Counted from the first letter of the stretch, positions 36,700-45,037 are shown. The stretch: 64,000 bases of DNA from Ruegeria sp. HKCCSA071 (GCF_017872555.1 NZ_JAEDOX010000001.1:682001-746000); one strand, 5' to 3'. Notes: a model not told the origin generated them from the sequence alone. Translations and numbers: made by a program.

Positions 36700-36744
36700 T
36701 TCGGGTCGTCCCGAATGATGTCCCGATATGGGGAGGTCGTCCTC
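36700..36744 (-). ncRNA. Guanidine-II (mini-ykkC) riboswitch
   Basis: On the gdx strand two hairpins with ACGA loops stand in tandem: GAGG-ACGA-CCTC (36733-36744) and, 17 nt later, TTCGGG-ACGA-CCCGAA (36700-36715). Paired hairpins with ACGR tetraloops define the mini-ykkC class, which binds guanidinium and frees the ribosome-binding site. The second hairpin ends 7 nt before GAGG (36689-36692) of gdx, as expected for translational control. This is by eye; no covariance-model search was run. Confidence 0.85.
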
Positions 36745-36784
36745 TGAACCCGAGATATGAACCCGGTGCGCGGTTTCAAGATGC

Positions 36785-36817
36785 AAAAAAGCCGGACGGT
36801 CGAAACCGCCAGGCTTT
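36785..36817 (-). terminator. Terminator of the dctPQM operon
   Basis: On the minus strand a 10-bp stem (GCCTGGCGGT with ACCGTCCGGC, one mismatch and one G-T pair) with a TTCG tetraloop and six T residues. It separates dctM from the riboswitch-controlled gdx. Confidence 0.85.
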
Positions 36818-36834
36818 GCACGTGGTCAAATTGC

Positions 36835-38211
36835 CTAGTTGGTCACGATTTCCGGCCCCATGAACGTGTTGGGCAGGAAGGTCGAAAGCCAAGGGATATA
36901 TGTCACCATAATCAGGAAGACGAACAGGACAGCAAGGAACGGCAGCGCCGCCTTCACAACGCTCATCATCGGCATACCCGCAACACCCGACGTTACGAAC
37001 AGGTTCAAACCGACCGGAGGTGTGATCATCCCGATCTCCATATTCACAACCATGATGATGCCCAGATGGATCGGATCAATACCCAACTCGATGGCAATCG
37101 GGAACACCAGCGGTGCGACGATCACCAGCAAGCCCGACGGCTCCATGAACTGACCACCGATCAGCAGGATTACGTTGACCACGATCAGGAAGGTTACCGG
37201 TCCAAGACCCGCTGAAAGCATGGCGCTAGCAATGTGCTGCGGCACCTGTTCGTCCGTTAGAACATGTTTGAGGATCAGCGCGTTAGCGATCACGAACAAC
37301 AGCGTCACCGTCAGCTTTCCTGCCTCGAACAGAGTATGCTTGGTGTCGGGATGAAAGAACGCCGTGACCAAAGCGTAGGGCTTTTTCAGCAGCGGCAGGT
37401 TCTGTGCGTCCCCTTCCGTACTCAGCGGCCCCATGTCCTTATAGACGAAACTGGCAATGAAGAAGGCATAGACGGCAGCAACCGCGGCAGCCTCGGTCGG
37501 GGTAAAGATACCCCCATAAATGCCACCCAGAATGATAACGATCAAGAAGAGGCCCCAACCGGCCTCGCGGGCCGAGGTGAAGACCTCACCCCACCCCTTC
37601 CATTCACCCTTGGGCAGGTTCTTGACCTTTGCCATGACATAAATGGTGATCATCAGCATGAAACCAGCCATCAGACCGGGAATAACGCCAGCCAGAAACA
37701 TGCGCCCAACTGAAACTTCGACGGCGGCGGCATACACAACCATCACGATGGACGGTGGGATCAGGATGCCCAGCGTACCCGCGTTACAGATCACACCGGC
37801 GGCAAACTCTTTGGAATACCCAACCTGGCGCATACCTGCGATGACGATCGAACCGATAGCTACAACCGTGGCCGGGGACGATCCTGACAGCGCGGCAAAC
37901 AGCATACAAGCAAACACGCCCGCAATCGCCAGACCGCCGGGCAGATGCCCTACGCAAGCAATCGAGAAACGGATGATCCGACGCGCTACGCCGCCTGTCG
38001 TCATGAAGGACGAGGCGAGAATGAAGAACGGGATCGCCAACAGGGTGAAATGCCCCTCGAACGCCTCAAACAGCGTGCCTGCGACTGAAGCCAGCGAACT
38101 GTCGGAATAGATCAGCAGGAACAGGGTCGAGCTGAGGCCAAGTGCAACCGCAATCGGAACGCCGATCAGCAGCAGGCCGATGACCATCGAGAAAAGAAGG
38201 ATAACGTCCAT
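36835..38211 (-). CDS. dctM: TRAP transporter large permease DctM
   Basis: A 458-residue protein with many hydrophobic helices (MDVILLFSMVIGLLLIGVPI, LLAIPFFILASSFMTTGG, LSGSSPATVVAIGSI, ICNAGTLGILIPPSIVMV), the DctM subunit of a tripartite C4-dicarboxylate carrier. It forms the translocation path with DctQ. Compared with the usual ~430 residues it carries a larger cytoplasmic loop around 260-290 (MGPLSTEGDAQNLPLLKKP). The start shares one base with the dctQ stop (TGATG). Confidence 0.95.
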   Translation of the reverse strand: MDVILLFSMVIGLLLIGVPIAVALGLSSTLFLLIYSDSSLASVAGTLFEAFEGHFTLLAIPFFILASSFMTTGGVARRIIRFSIACVGHLPGGLAIAGVFACMLFAALSGSSPATVVAIGSIVIAGMRQVGYSKEFAAGVICNAGTLGILIPPSIVMVVYAAAVEVSVGRMFLAGVIPGLMAGFMLMITIYVMAKVKNLPKGEWKGWGEVFTSAREAGWGLFLIVIILGGIYGGIFTPTEAAAVAAVYAFFIASFVYKDMGPLSTEGDAQNLPLLKKPYALVTAFFHPDTKHTLFEAGKLTVTLLFVIANALILKHVLTDEQVPQHIASAMLSAGLGPVTFLIVVNVILLIGGQFMEPSGLLVIVAPLVFPIAIELGIDPIHLGIIMVVNMEIGMITPPVGLNLFVTSGVAGMPMMSVVKAALPFLAVLFVFLIMVTYIPWLSTFLPNTFMGPEIVTN

Positions 38212-38888
38212 CAGTCATGCACCCCTTGTTGTGCGCGGACTTCCTCAATCTCGTCCTCGACTTCGTGGCTGGCGACAAGGCGATCGGTCTCACCACGCCA
38301 AATTTGAACGGCGACCTGCGTAAACCGGATCACGAGCAGCAGCATGGATACCGGCAGAACCAGGTAAGGTACGACCTTGGGCAGTTTTTCATACCCCTCG
38401 CCATAGTTGATCAGGTCTTCCAGAAAGCGCAGCGGCGCGACCATGGGGATGTCGTCTACCTCGTAGAAACTCTGGCTGCGTGCGCCGAAATCAAACCCGG
38501 TAGGGAACCAGCGGCCCGATGTTGGCGGCAGATCTGCAAAGACGGCCCAATAATCATATGCCCCTTTGAGCATCAGCAGAGAAAACACCAGACAGCATCC
38601 AACCGAGACCAGCGCCATTAGGCGCCTCGGTGCTGGCGCCAGCATGTTCAGGATTGCATCCACGCCCAGATGAGCATGTTTCTTGACTGCGTAAGACGCG
38701 CCCAGGAGCACCAGCCAGCCAAACGTGAACACTGTCAACTCAAGTGCCCATAGGATATTGGAATTAAAGACAAACCGCGCAATCACGTTGGCAAATGTAA
38801 CGACCGTCATAAGGCCCAAAAGCAACGCGATCAGGGTTTCTTCGATATGGTCGATCAGCCCGCCCTGGCCGGAGTTCGCACCAGACAT
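38211..38888 (-). CDS. dctQ: TRAP transporter small permease DctQ
   Basis: A 225-residue four-helix small subunit of the TRAP carrier (ALLLGLMTVVTFANVIARFV, ELTVFTFGWLVLLGASYAVK, ALVSVGCCLVFSLLMLKGAY, VPYLVLPVSMLLLVIRFTQV). A longer loop between the third and fourth helices (FPTGFDFGARSQSFYEVDDI) makes it larger than the common ~165 residues. The C-terminus is acidic. It lies 116 bp after dctP with a stable hairpin between, and is coupled to dctM. Confidence 0.93.
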   Translation of the reverse strand: MSGANSGQGGLIDHIEETLIALLLGLMTVVTFANVIARFVFNSNILWALELTVFTFGWLVLLGASYAVKKHAHLGVDAILNMLAPAPRRLMALVSVGCCLVFSLLMLKGAYDYWAVFADLPPTSGRWFPTGFDFGARSQSFYEVDDIPMVAPLRFLEDLINYGEGYEKLPKVVPYLVLPVSMLLLVIRFTQVAVQIWRGETDRLVASHEVEDEIEEVRAQQGVHD

Positions 38889-38928
38889 CTTTCAGTCCCC
38901 GCATTTTATTGAAGAGAGAGTTGAGAAT

Positions 38929-38953
38929 GGGGCGGGCCATTTCAGCCCGCCCG
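38929..38953 (-). other. Intercistronic hairpin between dctP and dctQ
   Basis: A perfect 8-bp GC stem (GGGCGGGC with GCCCGCCC) and a 7-nt loop lies downstream of dctP and before dctQ, without a T tract. Such hairpins often stabilise the binding-protein mRNA and reduce read-through, so the substrate-binding subunit outnumbers the permease. Confidence 0.65.
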
Positions 38954-39004
38954 GCCTGCGCGTCGAATACTCCCCAGTCCCCGGACGCGCGGTCTTTGAC
39001 CGGA

Positions 39005-40006
39005 TCAGAACCCGGCGTTGATGGCCTGTGCCGCGTCGATCTTGTCCTGACCCACGTCACCGGCGAATTTGTCCCAAACCGGTTTCATCGCGTCGACCCA
39101 GGCCTGACGCTGTTCAGGGGTCAGTTCACGGATGACGCCGCCTGCATCGATGATCGACGCTTTGGCCGCTTCGTTCACAGCAAAGGCTTCTTTGTTCCGG
39201 GTCTCTGTAACTTCGGCCAGAATAGTCAGGAACTGATCCCGCACCGCCGGATCAAGACTGTCCAGCCAATCCACCGATGTCACGACCAGATAGTCGATGA
39301 TGCCGTGGTTGGTTTCGGTGATACCGTCCTGCACCTCAAAGAACTTCTTGCCGTAGATGTTCGACCAAGTGTTCTCCTGCCCGTCCACAACGCCCTGTTG
39401 GAGCGCGCCATACACTTCCGAGAATGCCATTTTCTGCGGGCTACCACCGATGGCTTCCATCTGTGCAACCAGCACATCTGACGACTGCACGCGGAACTTC
39501 AGACCGTTTGCATCCGACGGATCAACCAAAGCCTTGTTGGCCGACATCTGCTTCATGCCATTGTGCCAGAACGCCAGACCTTGCAGGCCACGACGCTGCA
39601 TGCTGTCTTTCATCGCCTGCCCCTCGGCCGAGGCCTGGAACGCGTCTACAGCGTCGACATTCTTGAACATGAACGGCAGGTCAAACAGGCGGAACTGTTT
39701 GGTGAACTTCTCGAATTTCGACAGCGAGGGCGCGGCCAGTTGCACGTCGCCCTGCAACATCGCTTCGAGAACTTTGTCATCGTTGTAGAGAGTCGAGTTC
39801 GGGTAGACCTCAACACACATTGTGCCGTTCATTTCATCGTTGACCCGCTGCTCTAACAGCGATGCCGCGATGCCTTTGGGGTGTTTGTCGGTGTTCGTCA
39901 CATGTGCGAACTTAACGACGATTTCGCCTTCATCGCATGCAGCCATACCAGCCGTTGCGGTTACCGTCAGAGCAAGCGCAGTTGCTGCCGTTGTCAAAAG
40001 CTTCAT
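39005..40006 (-). CDS. dctP: TRAP transporter substrate-binding protein DctP (C4-dicarboxylate type)
   Basis: A 333-residue periplasmic protein with a signal peptide (LLTTAATALALTVTATAGMA). The mature part has VKFAHVTNTDKHPKGIAASL, RLFDLPFMFKNVDAVD, LAFWHNGMKQMSANK, LKFRVQSSDVLVAQM (Arg that binds the carboxylate), FSEVYGALQQGVVDGQENTW and TETNHGIIDYLVV, the pattern of R. capsulatus DctP, which binds malate, succinate and fumarate. Strong GGGAGG ribosome-binding site. A 287-bp leader region carries two inverted repeats at 40197-40246. Substrate by homology only. Confidence 0.95.
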   Translation of the reverse strand: MKLLTTAATALALTVTATAGMAACDEGEIVVKFAHVTNTDKHPKGIAASLLEQRVNDEMNGTMCVEVYPNSTLYNDDKVLEAMLQGDVQLAAPSLSKFEKFTKQFRLFDLPFMFKNVDAVDAFQASAEGQAMKDSMQRRGLQGLAFWHNGMKQMSANKALVDPSDANGLKFRVQSSDVLVAQMEAIGGSPQKMAFSEVYGALQQGVVDGQENTWSNIYGKKFFEVQDGITETNHGIIDYLVVTSVDWLDSLDPAVRDQFLTILAEVTETRNKEAFAVNEAAKASIIDAGGVIRELTPEQRQAWVDAMKPVWDKFAGDVGQDKIDAAQAINAGF

Positions 40007-40196
40007 CTGATATCCTCCCAGAGTTCTTTGAAACTTGCAGTCGACGCCGGGTAAGCGCCGTATGGCGTGCAGTGAAGCGACTCAGGGTAAAGCACACAAC
40101 TTTTGACTGCGACTACATGAAATGTCTGATTACCTGTTTAATACCAAAGCGTTACGGCTTTGTTGGTTCGGGTTATGCACTTCACAGTTCTGAGCC

Positions 40197-40246
40197 GTGC
40201 GAAAACTCGCACATTCTCAGAGAGGCTTGTGCGGATTTCCGCACAA
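40197..40246. promoter_or_regulatory. Two phased inverted repeats upstream of dctP (candidate DctD sites)
   Basis: GTGCGA-N4-TCGCAC (40197-40212) and TTGTGCGGA-N2-TCCGCACAA (40227-40246) share the core GTGCG-N6-CGCAC. Their centres are 32 bp apart, about three helical turns, so they face one side of the DNA, like the tandem upstream sites of DctD. They lie about 190-240 bp upstream of the dctP start. Confidence 0.65.
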
Positions 40247-40293
40247 ATTTCGAATCAGTTCATCCGAATCAGATGCGCCAATCCGGTTCCTGC

Positions 40294-41520
40294 TTATCTG
40301 CGGTAATCCTCGGGACGAATCTGATAGCGCGCCAGCTTGTCGTAAAAGGTCTTGCGCGGCAGCTTCAGCGCCTTGGCCGCATCTGACGCTTTTCCATTGT
40401 GGCGGCCCAAAGCTGCAATCAACAAGGATCGTTCAACCCGCGCCATCTGTTCGCTCAACCCCAGATCCGTTGCCTGCGTAACCTCCTCGGGCATTCCAAG
40501 AACAAACCGCATTGCTGCTGACATCAGAGAACGGGCGTTGCCCGGCCAATCGCTGGCCATCAAGGCCGCCAGATGTTCAGACGAAATCTCGGGAATTGCG
40601 ATGCCTGCCTGCTCGGCCGCTTGCGCCACATAGTGGCGAAAGATGACCGGAATGTCGTCGGGGCGTTCCGCCAGTGAAGGAACACGCACCCGCATTACAT
40701 CCAAACGATAAAACAGATCAGCGTTGAACCGCCCTTCCGAACTTAACGCGGATAGGTCGGCGGTTGTTCCTGCAATAATACGCCCCCCCGGACCGCGCTC
40801 GATGATCTCCAACGCCGCAAACTGCGTGGCTTGGGGCATGGCGGACACTTCGTCCAGAAACAGGGAACCACCCACGGCATCGCCGCAGCTTCGGGCAAGA
40901 TCATCGGGGCTTAGGCTTGAAGCCGGACGTTTGACAAAAGGCCCCTGACCAGCGGGTGACATCAGGTGAACCACTTCGGCCACTTTGGATATGCCGCTGC
41001 CCGGTGGGCCTGTAACAAGAACTTCGGCCCCTGTCGGTGCGACGGTCCGCACGCGGTCCCGCAGCGCTTCGGCTTGCGGAGACAGACCAAAAAGCAAACG
41101 TGCTGCCGGGTCCCCCCTTTCAAGTTCGGATTTTAAGGCGCGCTGTTCCAACACTTGGGTGCGGGCTGCGAATGCGCGTTCAAGAACGTCCATCAGGTCA
41201 GACGCAGCGCAGGGTTTCTCGAGAAAATCGAACGCTCCTTTTCCCATGGCTTCCACGGCCATTGGGATATCTCCTTCTCCGGTCAAAAGGATCACTGGAA
41301 GCTCGGGGTCGATTTCCCGAGCAAACGCCAACAAGTGAAAGCCATCACGACCGGGCATTCGGATGTCCGAAACAATCACACCGGGGAAATCCCGCCGAAT
41401 ATGATCCTTGGCCGCCACAAAAGATCCGGCTGTTGTCGGTGCATAATCCGCCAGTTCAATGGTTTGCGCCAATGCCTCGCGAACAGCTGCGTCATCATCG
41501 ACCAACAGAACCCTGCGCAT
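40294..41520 (-). CDS. dctD: DctD-type response regulator with degenerate AAA+ domain
   Basis: A 408-residue NtrC-class regulator. The receiver domain is intact (VDDDAAVREA; phospho-acceptor Asp52 in VSDIRMPG; Lys in FLEKPC), as is the Fis-type helix-turn-helix (ASDAAKALKLPRKTFYDKLA). The central domain is unusual: Walker A reads GPPGSGIS, with Ile177 in place of the essential Lys. The GAFTGA loop that touches sigma-54 is deleted: only 21 residues separate GPFV from GGSLFLDEV. Walker B (LFLDE) and an Arg region remain. ATP hydrolysis and sigma-54 activation are therefore unlikely. The start at 41520 shares one base with the dctB stop (TGATG). Confidence 0.9.
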   Translation of the reverse strand: MRRVLLVDDDAAVREALAQTIELADYAPTTAGSFVAAKDHIRRDFPGVIVSDIRMPGRDGFHLLAFAREIDPELPVILLTGEGDIPMAVEAMGKGAFDFLEKPCAASDLMDVLERAFAARTQVLEQRALKSELERGDPAARLLFGLSPQAEALRDRVRTVAPTGAEVLVTGPPGSGISKVAEVVHLMSPAGQGPFVKRPASSLSPDDLARSCGDAVGGSLFLDEVSAMPQATQFAALEIIERGPGGRIIAGTTADLSALSSEGRFNADLFYRLDVMRVRVPSLAERPDDIPVIFRHYVAQAAEQAGIAIPEISSEHLAALMASDWPGNARSLMSAAMRFVLGMPEEVTQATDLGLSEQMARVERSLLIAALGRHNGKASDAAKALKLPRKTFYDKLARYQIRPEDYRR

Positions 41521-43253
41521 CATGCTGCCTCTTCTTTTCCATAGGGCTCCAACTCGACAGTAAACACTGCGCCATCAGCCGTGTTTGCTCCGCGGATTTC
41601 ACCCCCAAAGCTTTGAACAAGACCATATGATATTGAAAGACCAAGCCCCAGACCTTCAGAGGATCCTACGCTTTTGGTCGAATAAAACGGCTCGAACACC
41701 CGGTCGGGGTCTTCAATCCCCGGACCGGTATCCTGCACAGAAACACGCAACCGGTCTTCTTCGTGCATCACAATCGATATGTGCCGCTTGGGTCGCCCCA
41801 GCATTGCATCCGCCGCGTTGTTGATCAGATTAACAAAGACCTGCACCAAACGGACTTCACCCCCCCAAACATAAACCGCAGACTGTCCCGGTTCCCATTC
41901 CAGCGTCACATCATCGTCACGCAATCGGGTTTCGGTCAATTCGACGGCAGTTTTCAGAACCTGCACCAGATCGACCCGGCCCATCGGTTCGCTTTCGTTG
42001 CGCGCAAACGCGCGCAGGTTCTTGATGATGCGGGCCATGCGGGCGGCCATTTCCGAAATACGCCCAAGGTTTTCGCTGGCCCTGTCGCCTTTGCCACGTT
42101 CAAGAAAGGCCGTACCATTGTCGGCGAATTGCTGGATCGCCATCAACGGTTGGTTAAGTTCGTGGCTGATCCCCGCCGACATCTGCCCCAACGCGCTGAG
42201 CTTACCTGCCTGCACCAGCTCGGCCTGCGCTTTTTTCAGTGCGGCTTCGGCCTCCTGACGTTCTGCAACTTCGCGGCGCAACGCGGTGTTTGCTTGGGTC
42301 AATGCTCGGGTACGCTGCGCCACCCGGCTTTCCAGAACCGTGTTGGCATTAGCCAGCGTCCGTCGCCGCTCCATGGCAAGATACAACATCGCACCAAACG
42401 CCAGACAGATCGCTGCGACCGCCGCCGCCTGCAACCCGGCAAGTCGCCGGGCCGGGGCCACGTCCACCAGAACCTCGGCGGTCATATCGATGACAGGCAA
42501 TTCAAGCGTTAGGTGCAACGCATCGCGTGGCAAGTACCGCCCCCAGTTCAGCCGCCACAATTCATGCTGGCCGACCCGCGTCTCAGCAAAATCCACTGGC
42601 GCACCCTCTGGCGGTGACAGCCCGGACTGGCCAACCTCGCGGCTCCAGAACAGCAAGTCCGACCGGTTCGAGATGAAGACGACACCGTCAGAATCAACAA
42701 AGAAAACGGCTTCGGTACTGCCCCGCCAGGTTTGTTCAATGTCCTGGACATCGGCAACCACCATCACTGCTCCTTCGACTTGCCCAGACGGAGCAAAAGT
42801 CGGAGCGGCATAGGAGTATATCCGGTCGCCACTGTCTGTAACCACCTCATGCGCGGTGCCCGCCGCCCCTTGCATAGCGCGCCTGAACGCTGGATGTGCG
42901 GACATGTCTCGCTGTGTCACTGGCTGTGCAGCGACCAGAACCCGACCCTTGCGATCCAGGTACATCATGTTGACGGCCGCTGTCTTGTCAGCAACGTCCA
43001 GCAACATCGCTTGCGCGTCATGTACCTGTGTTGGTGTATCCAACGCGTGCAAAGCGGGATGTGTCGCCATCAGAACCGCCAATTCTTGGTAGACCTGCAT
43101 CTGGGTGCTGAGCCGATCCGCCGCCAGTTCAAGGTCAGCTTCGGCCTTGTCACTTAGCTGAGACAGCGCCTGACGATAGCCATAAGACCAAACAAAACCT
43201 GACAGCAGCCCGACAGCGGACAAAAAACCGGCAATGATCCAAACTCTCTGCAT
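41520..43253 (-). CDS. dctB: DctB-type sensor histidine kinase
   Basis: A 577-residue membrane kinase paired with DctD. Order: N-terminal helix (VWIIAGFLSAVGLLSGFVW), a periplasmic sensor domain (about residues 35-275), a second helix (LAGLQAAAVAAICLAFGAML), a coiled-coil linker, HisKA with the phospho-His364 (SAGISHELNQPL) and HATPase_c (LINNAADAML, DTGPGIEDPDRVFEPF, GLGLGLSISYGLVQSFGG). Homologues sense C4-dicarboxylates. The start is uncertain: 43253 is chosen because the helix follows directly; an ATG at 43301 would overlap the divergent P450 start. Its kinase motifs look fully active. Confidence 0.92.
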   Translation of the reverse strand: MQRVWIIAGFLSAVGLLSGFVWSYGYRQALSQLSDKAEADLELAADRLSTQMQVYQELAVLMATHPALHALDTPTQVHDAQAMLLDVADKTAAVNMMYLDRKGRVLVAAQPVTQRDMSAHPAFRRAMQGAAGTAHEVVTDSGDRIYSYAAPTFAPSGQVEGAVMVVADVQDIEQTWRGSTEAVFFVDSDGVVFISNRSDLLFWSREVGQSGLSPPEGAPVDFAETRVGQHELWRLNWGRYLPRDALHLTLELPVIDMTAEVLVDVAPARRLAGLQAAAVAAICLAFGAMLYLAMERRRTLANANTVLESRVAQRTRALTQANTALRREVAERQEAEAALKKAQAELVQAGKLSALGQMSAGISHELNQPLMAIQQFADNGTAFLERGKGDRASENLGRISEMAARMARIIKNLRAFARNESEPMGRVDLVQVLKTAVELTETRLRDDDVTLEWEPGQSAVYVWGGEVRLVQVFVNLINNAADAMLGRPKRHISIVMHEEDRLRVSVQDTGPGIEDPDRVFEPFYSTKSVGSSEGLGLGLSISYGLVQSFGGEIRGANTADGAVFTVELEPYGKEEAA

Positions 43254-43299
43254 AGACAGGGTCTTGCATTCAACGCGGCTCGTGGCAAGTGTGCGTCGC

Positions 43300-44481
43300 A
43301 TGAAGTCATTCTCGCAATCCCCGACAGACCCGGGTTTCGTTCAGAACCCCTACCCTTTCTATGATCAGGCCCGCGCTGCTGGTGATCTGTTCTATTGGCG
43401 CGACTACGATATGGTTGCTGCGACGTCCTGCCAGGCGGTGCGGACACTTCTTCGCGACCGCCGGTTTGGGCGGGAAGCTCCGCCTGAATGCGCAACACAG
43501 GGCCCTGCCCATCTGGCCCCCTGGCTGGCTATCGAGGCCCATTCGCTGCTTGAAGCTGAACCCCCGCGACATACCCGCCTAAGAGCGCTTGTCATGCGCG
43601 CTTTCACGTCGCGGGAAATTTCTGCATTACAGCCTTCCATTGAATCCCTATGCCACAGTCTTATCGAGACGTTTCCGAATACACCTTTCGACTTGCTGAG
43701 TGCTTACTGCACGCAGGTCCCGGTGATAACCATCTGCCGACTGCTGGGCGTTCCCGAAGACATGGCACCCAACCTGTTGCAGTGGTCACATGACATGGTC
43801 GCAATGTATCAGGCCAACCGGACGCAGGCGACCGAGGATAAGGCCGCCAAGTCGTCTCAGGAGTTCACTGAGTTCCTGTTAGGATACATTAACCAGCGAC
43901 GCAATGATCCGCGTGACGATTTGATCACCCGGCTTATCAGCGCCGAGGAGGAAGGCGAAAAGCTGTCCATCGACGAGCTGGTCGCAACATGCATCTTGCT
44001 ACTGAATGCAGGACACGAAGCAACCGTGCATTCGCTGGCGAACGGTGTGAAAACCCTGTTGCAAACCCATACCAGCCCCGACGTTCTGGCACCGGACCAG
44101 ATCGACGCAACGATCGAAGAAATCCTGCGCTATGACCCGCCTTTGCATATGTTCACACGGTATGCGTATGAAGACGTTGACATATTTGGGCATTCGTTCA
44201 GGCGCGGTGACCAGGTCGCGCTTTTGCTTGGCGCTGCAAACCGCGACCCTGCCGTCTGGGATGAACCCGAAAGGTTTAATCCGACGCGCTCGATTGAGGT
44301 CAACACAAGTTTTGGTGGAGGCATCCACTTCTGCGTCGGCGCCCCTTTGGCAAGGTTGGAAATGCGCATTGCCCTGCCCTTTCTGTATAGCAGCTGCCCG
44401 AACCTGCGGCTCGCCGTAACGCCAACCTATTCAGACAGCTATCACTTCCATGGTCTGGAACGGTTAATGGTTCAGGTCTGA
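43300..44481 (+). CDS. Cytochrome P450
   Basis: A 393-residue soluble bacterial P450. The I-helix (LLNAGHEATVHSLANG; Thr of AGHEAT), the ExxR motif (EEILRYDPP) and the heme loop FGGGIHFCVGAPLARLE with ligand Cys345 are all present. Substrate and redox partners cannot be read from the sequence, and no ferredoxin/reductase pair is adjacent (the fpr gene is 5.7 kb away and serves sulfite reduction). The start at 43300 has a weak ribosome-binding site. Its promoter region is only 46 bp, shared with the divergent dctB. Confidence 0.93.
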   Translation: MKSFSQSPTDPGFVQNPYPFYDQARAAGDLFYWRDYDMVAATSCQAVRTLLRDRRFGREAPPECATQGPAHLAPWLAIEAHSLLEAEPPRHTRLRALVMRAFTSREISALQPSIESLCHSLIETFPNTPFDLLSAYCTQVPVITICRLLGVPEDMAPNLLQWSHDMVAMYQANRTQATEDKAAKSSQEFTEFLLGYINQRRNDPRDDLITRLISAEEEGEKLSIDELVATCILLLNAGHEATVHSLANGVKTLLQTHTSPDVLAPDQIDATIEEILRYDPPLHMFTRYAYEDVDIFGHSFRRGDQVALLLGAANRDPAVWDEPERFNPTRSIEVNTSFGGGIHFCVGAPLARLEMRIALPFLYSSCPNLRLAVTPTYSDSYHFHGLERLMVQV

Positions 44482-44526
44482 CCTGTATAAGGCGCCGCTC
44501 GATCCGGCGCTGGCAGCACCTGCCTT

Positions 44527-45009
44527 CTATACCCCTTCAGCCAATGCGCTGAGGGGAAGCATCGTTGTGGACTTGATTTCTTCCATCGACAAAAGCGCGG
44601 TCACGTTGTGCACCCGCACTTCCGAAATCAGCGACTGGTAGAATTGATCATAGGCGCGCGCGTTCTTGACCCGAACCTTGAGGATATAATCAATGTCACC
44701 CGCCAGCCGGTGCGCCTCCTGCACTTCGGGATGATCGCGCAGTGCTTTAAGGAACTTTCGCTGCCACTCAGCTTCGTGCTCCGACGTTCGGATCAAAACA
44801 AAGAAAGTCGCTTCAAACCCAAGCGCCTCGGCATCCAGCAAAACCGTTTGCTGACCAATGATTCCCGCACTCTTGAGCTTGCGTATTCGATTCCAGACAG
44901 GCGTCTTTGAACTGCCGACACGAGCCGCTATTTCGTCCAGTGACTGCCCTGCATCGCGCTGCAGCTCGGCCAGAATTTTCCGATCCGTATCATCTATCCG
45001 CACCGACAT
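44527..45009 (-). CDS. Lrp/AsnC-family transcriptional regulator
   Basis: A 160-residue regulator: N-terminal helix-turn-helix (DDTDRKILAELQRDAGQSLD, RVGSSKTPVWNRIRKLKSAG) and a C-terminal RAM effector domain (FFVLIRTSEHEAEWQRKFLK, RLAGDIDYILKVRV). It is divergent from the sulfite/siroheme operon, with 144 bp between starts that holds a long inverted repeat. Control of sulfur assimilation in response to an amino acid, perhaps cysteine or methionine, is inferred from position. The start is at 45009 after AAGGAAAA. Confidence 0.88.
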   Translation of the reverse strand: MSVRIDDTDRKILAELQRDAGQSLDEIAARVGSSKTPVWNRIRKLKSAGIIGQQTVLLDAEALGFEATFFVLIRTSEHEAEWQRKFLKALRDHPEVQEAHRLAGDIDYILKVRVKNARAYDQFYQSLISEVRVHNVTALLSMEEIKSTTMLPLSALAEGV

Positions 45010-45037
45010 TCCAATTTTCCTTCCGCATCGAAGCTTT

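Noticed and set aside
40007..40190. Sigma-54 (-24/-12) promoter for dctP
   Set aside because: I searched the dctP strand for GG-N10-GC near TGGCAC/TTGCA and found none; the nearest candidate, TGGTATTAAACAGG, fails at the -12 GC.
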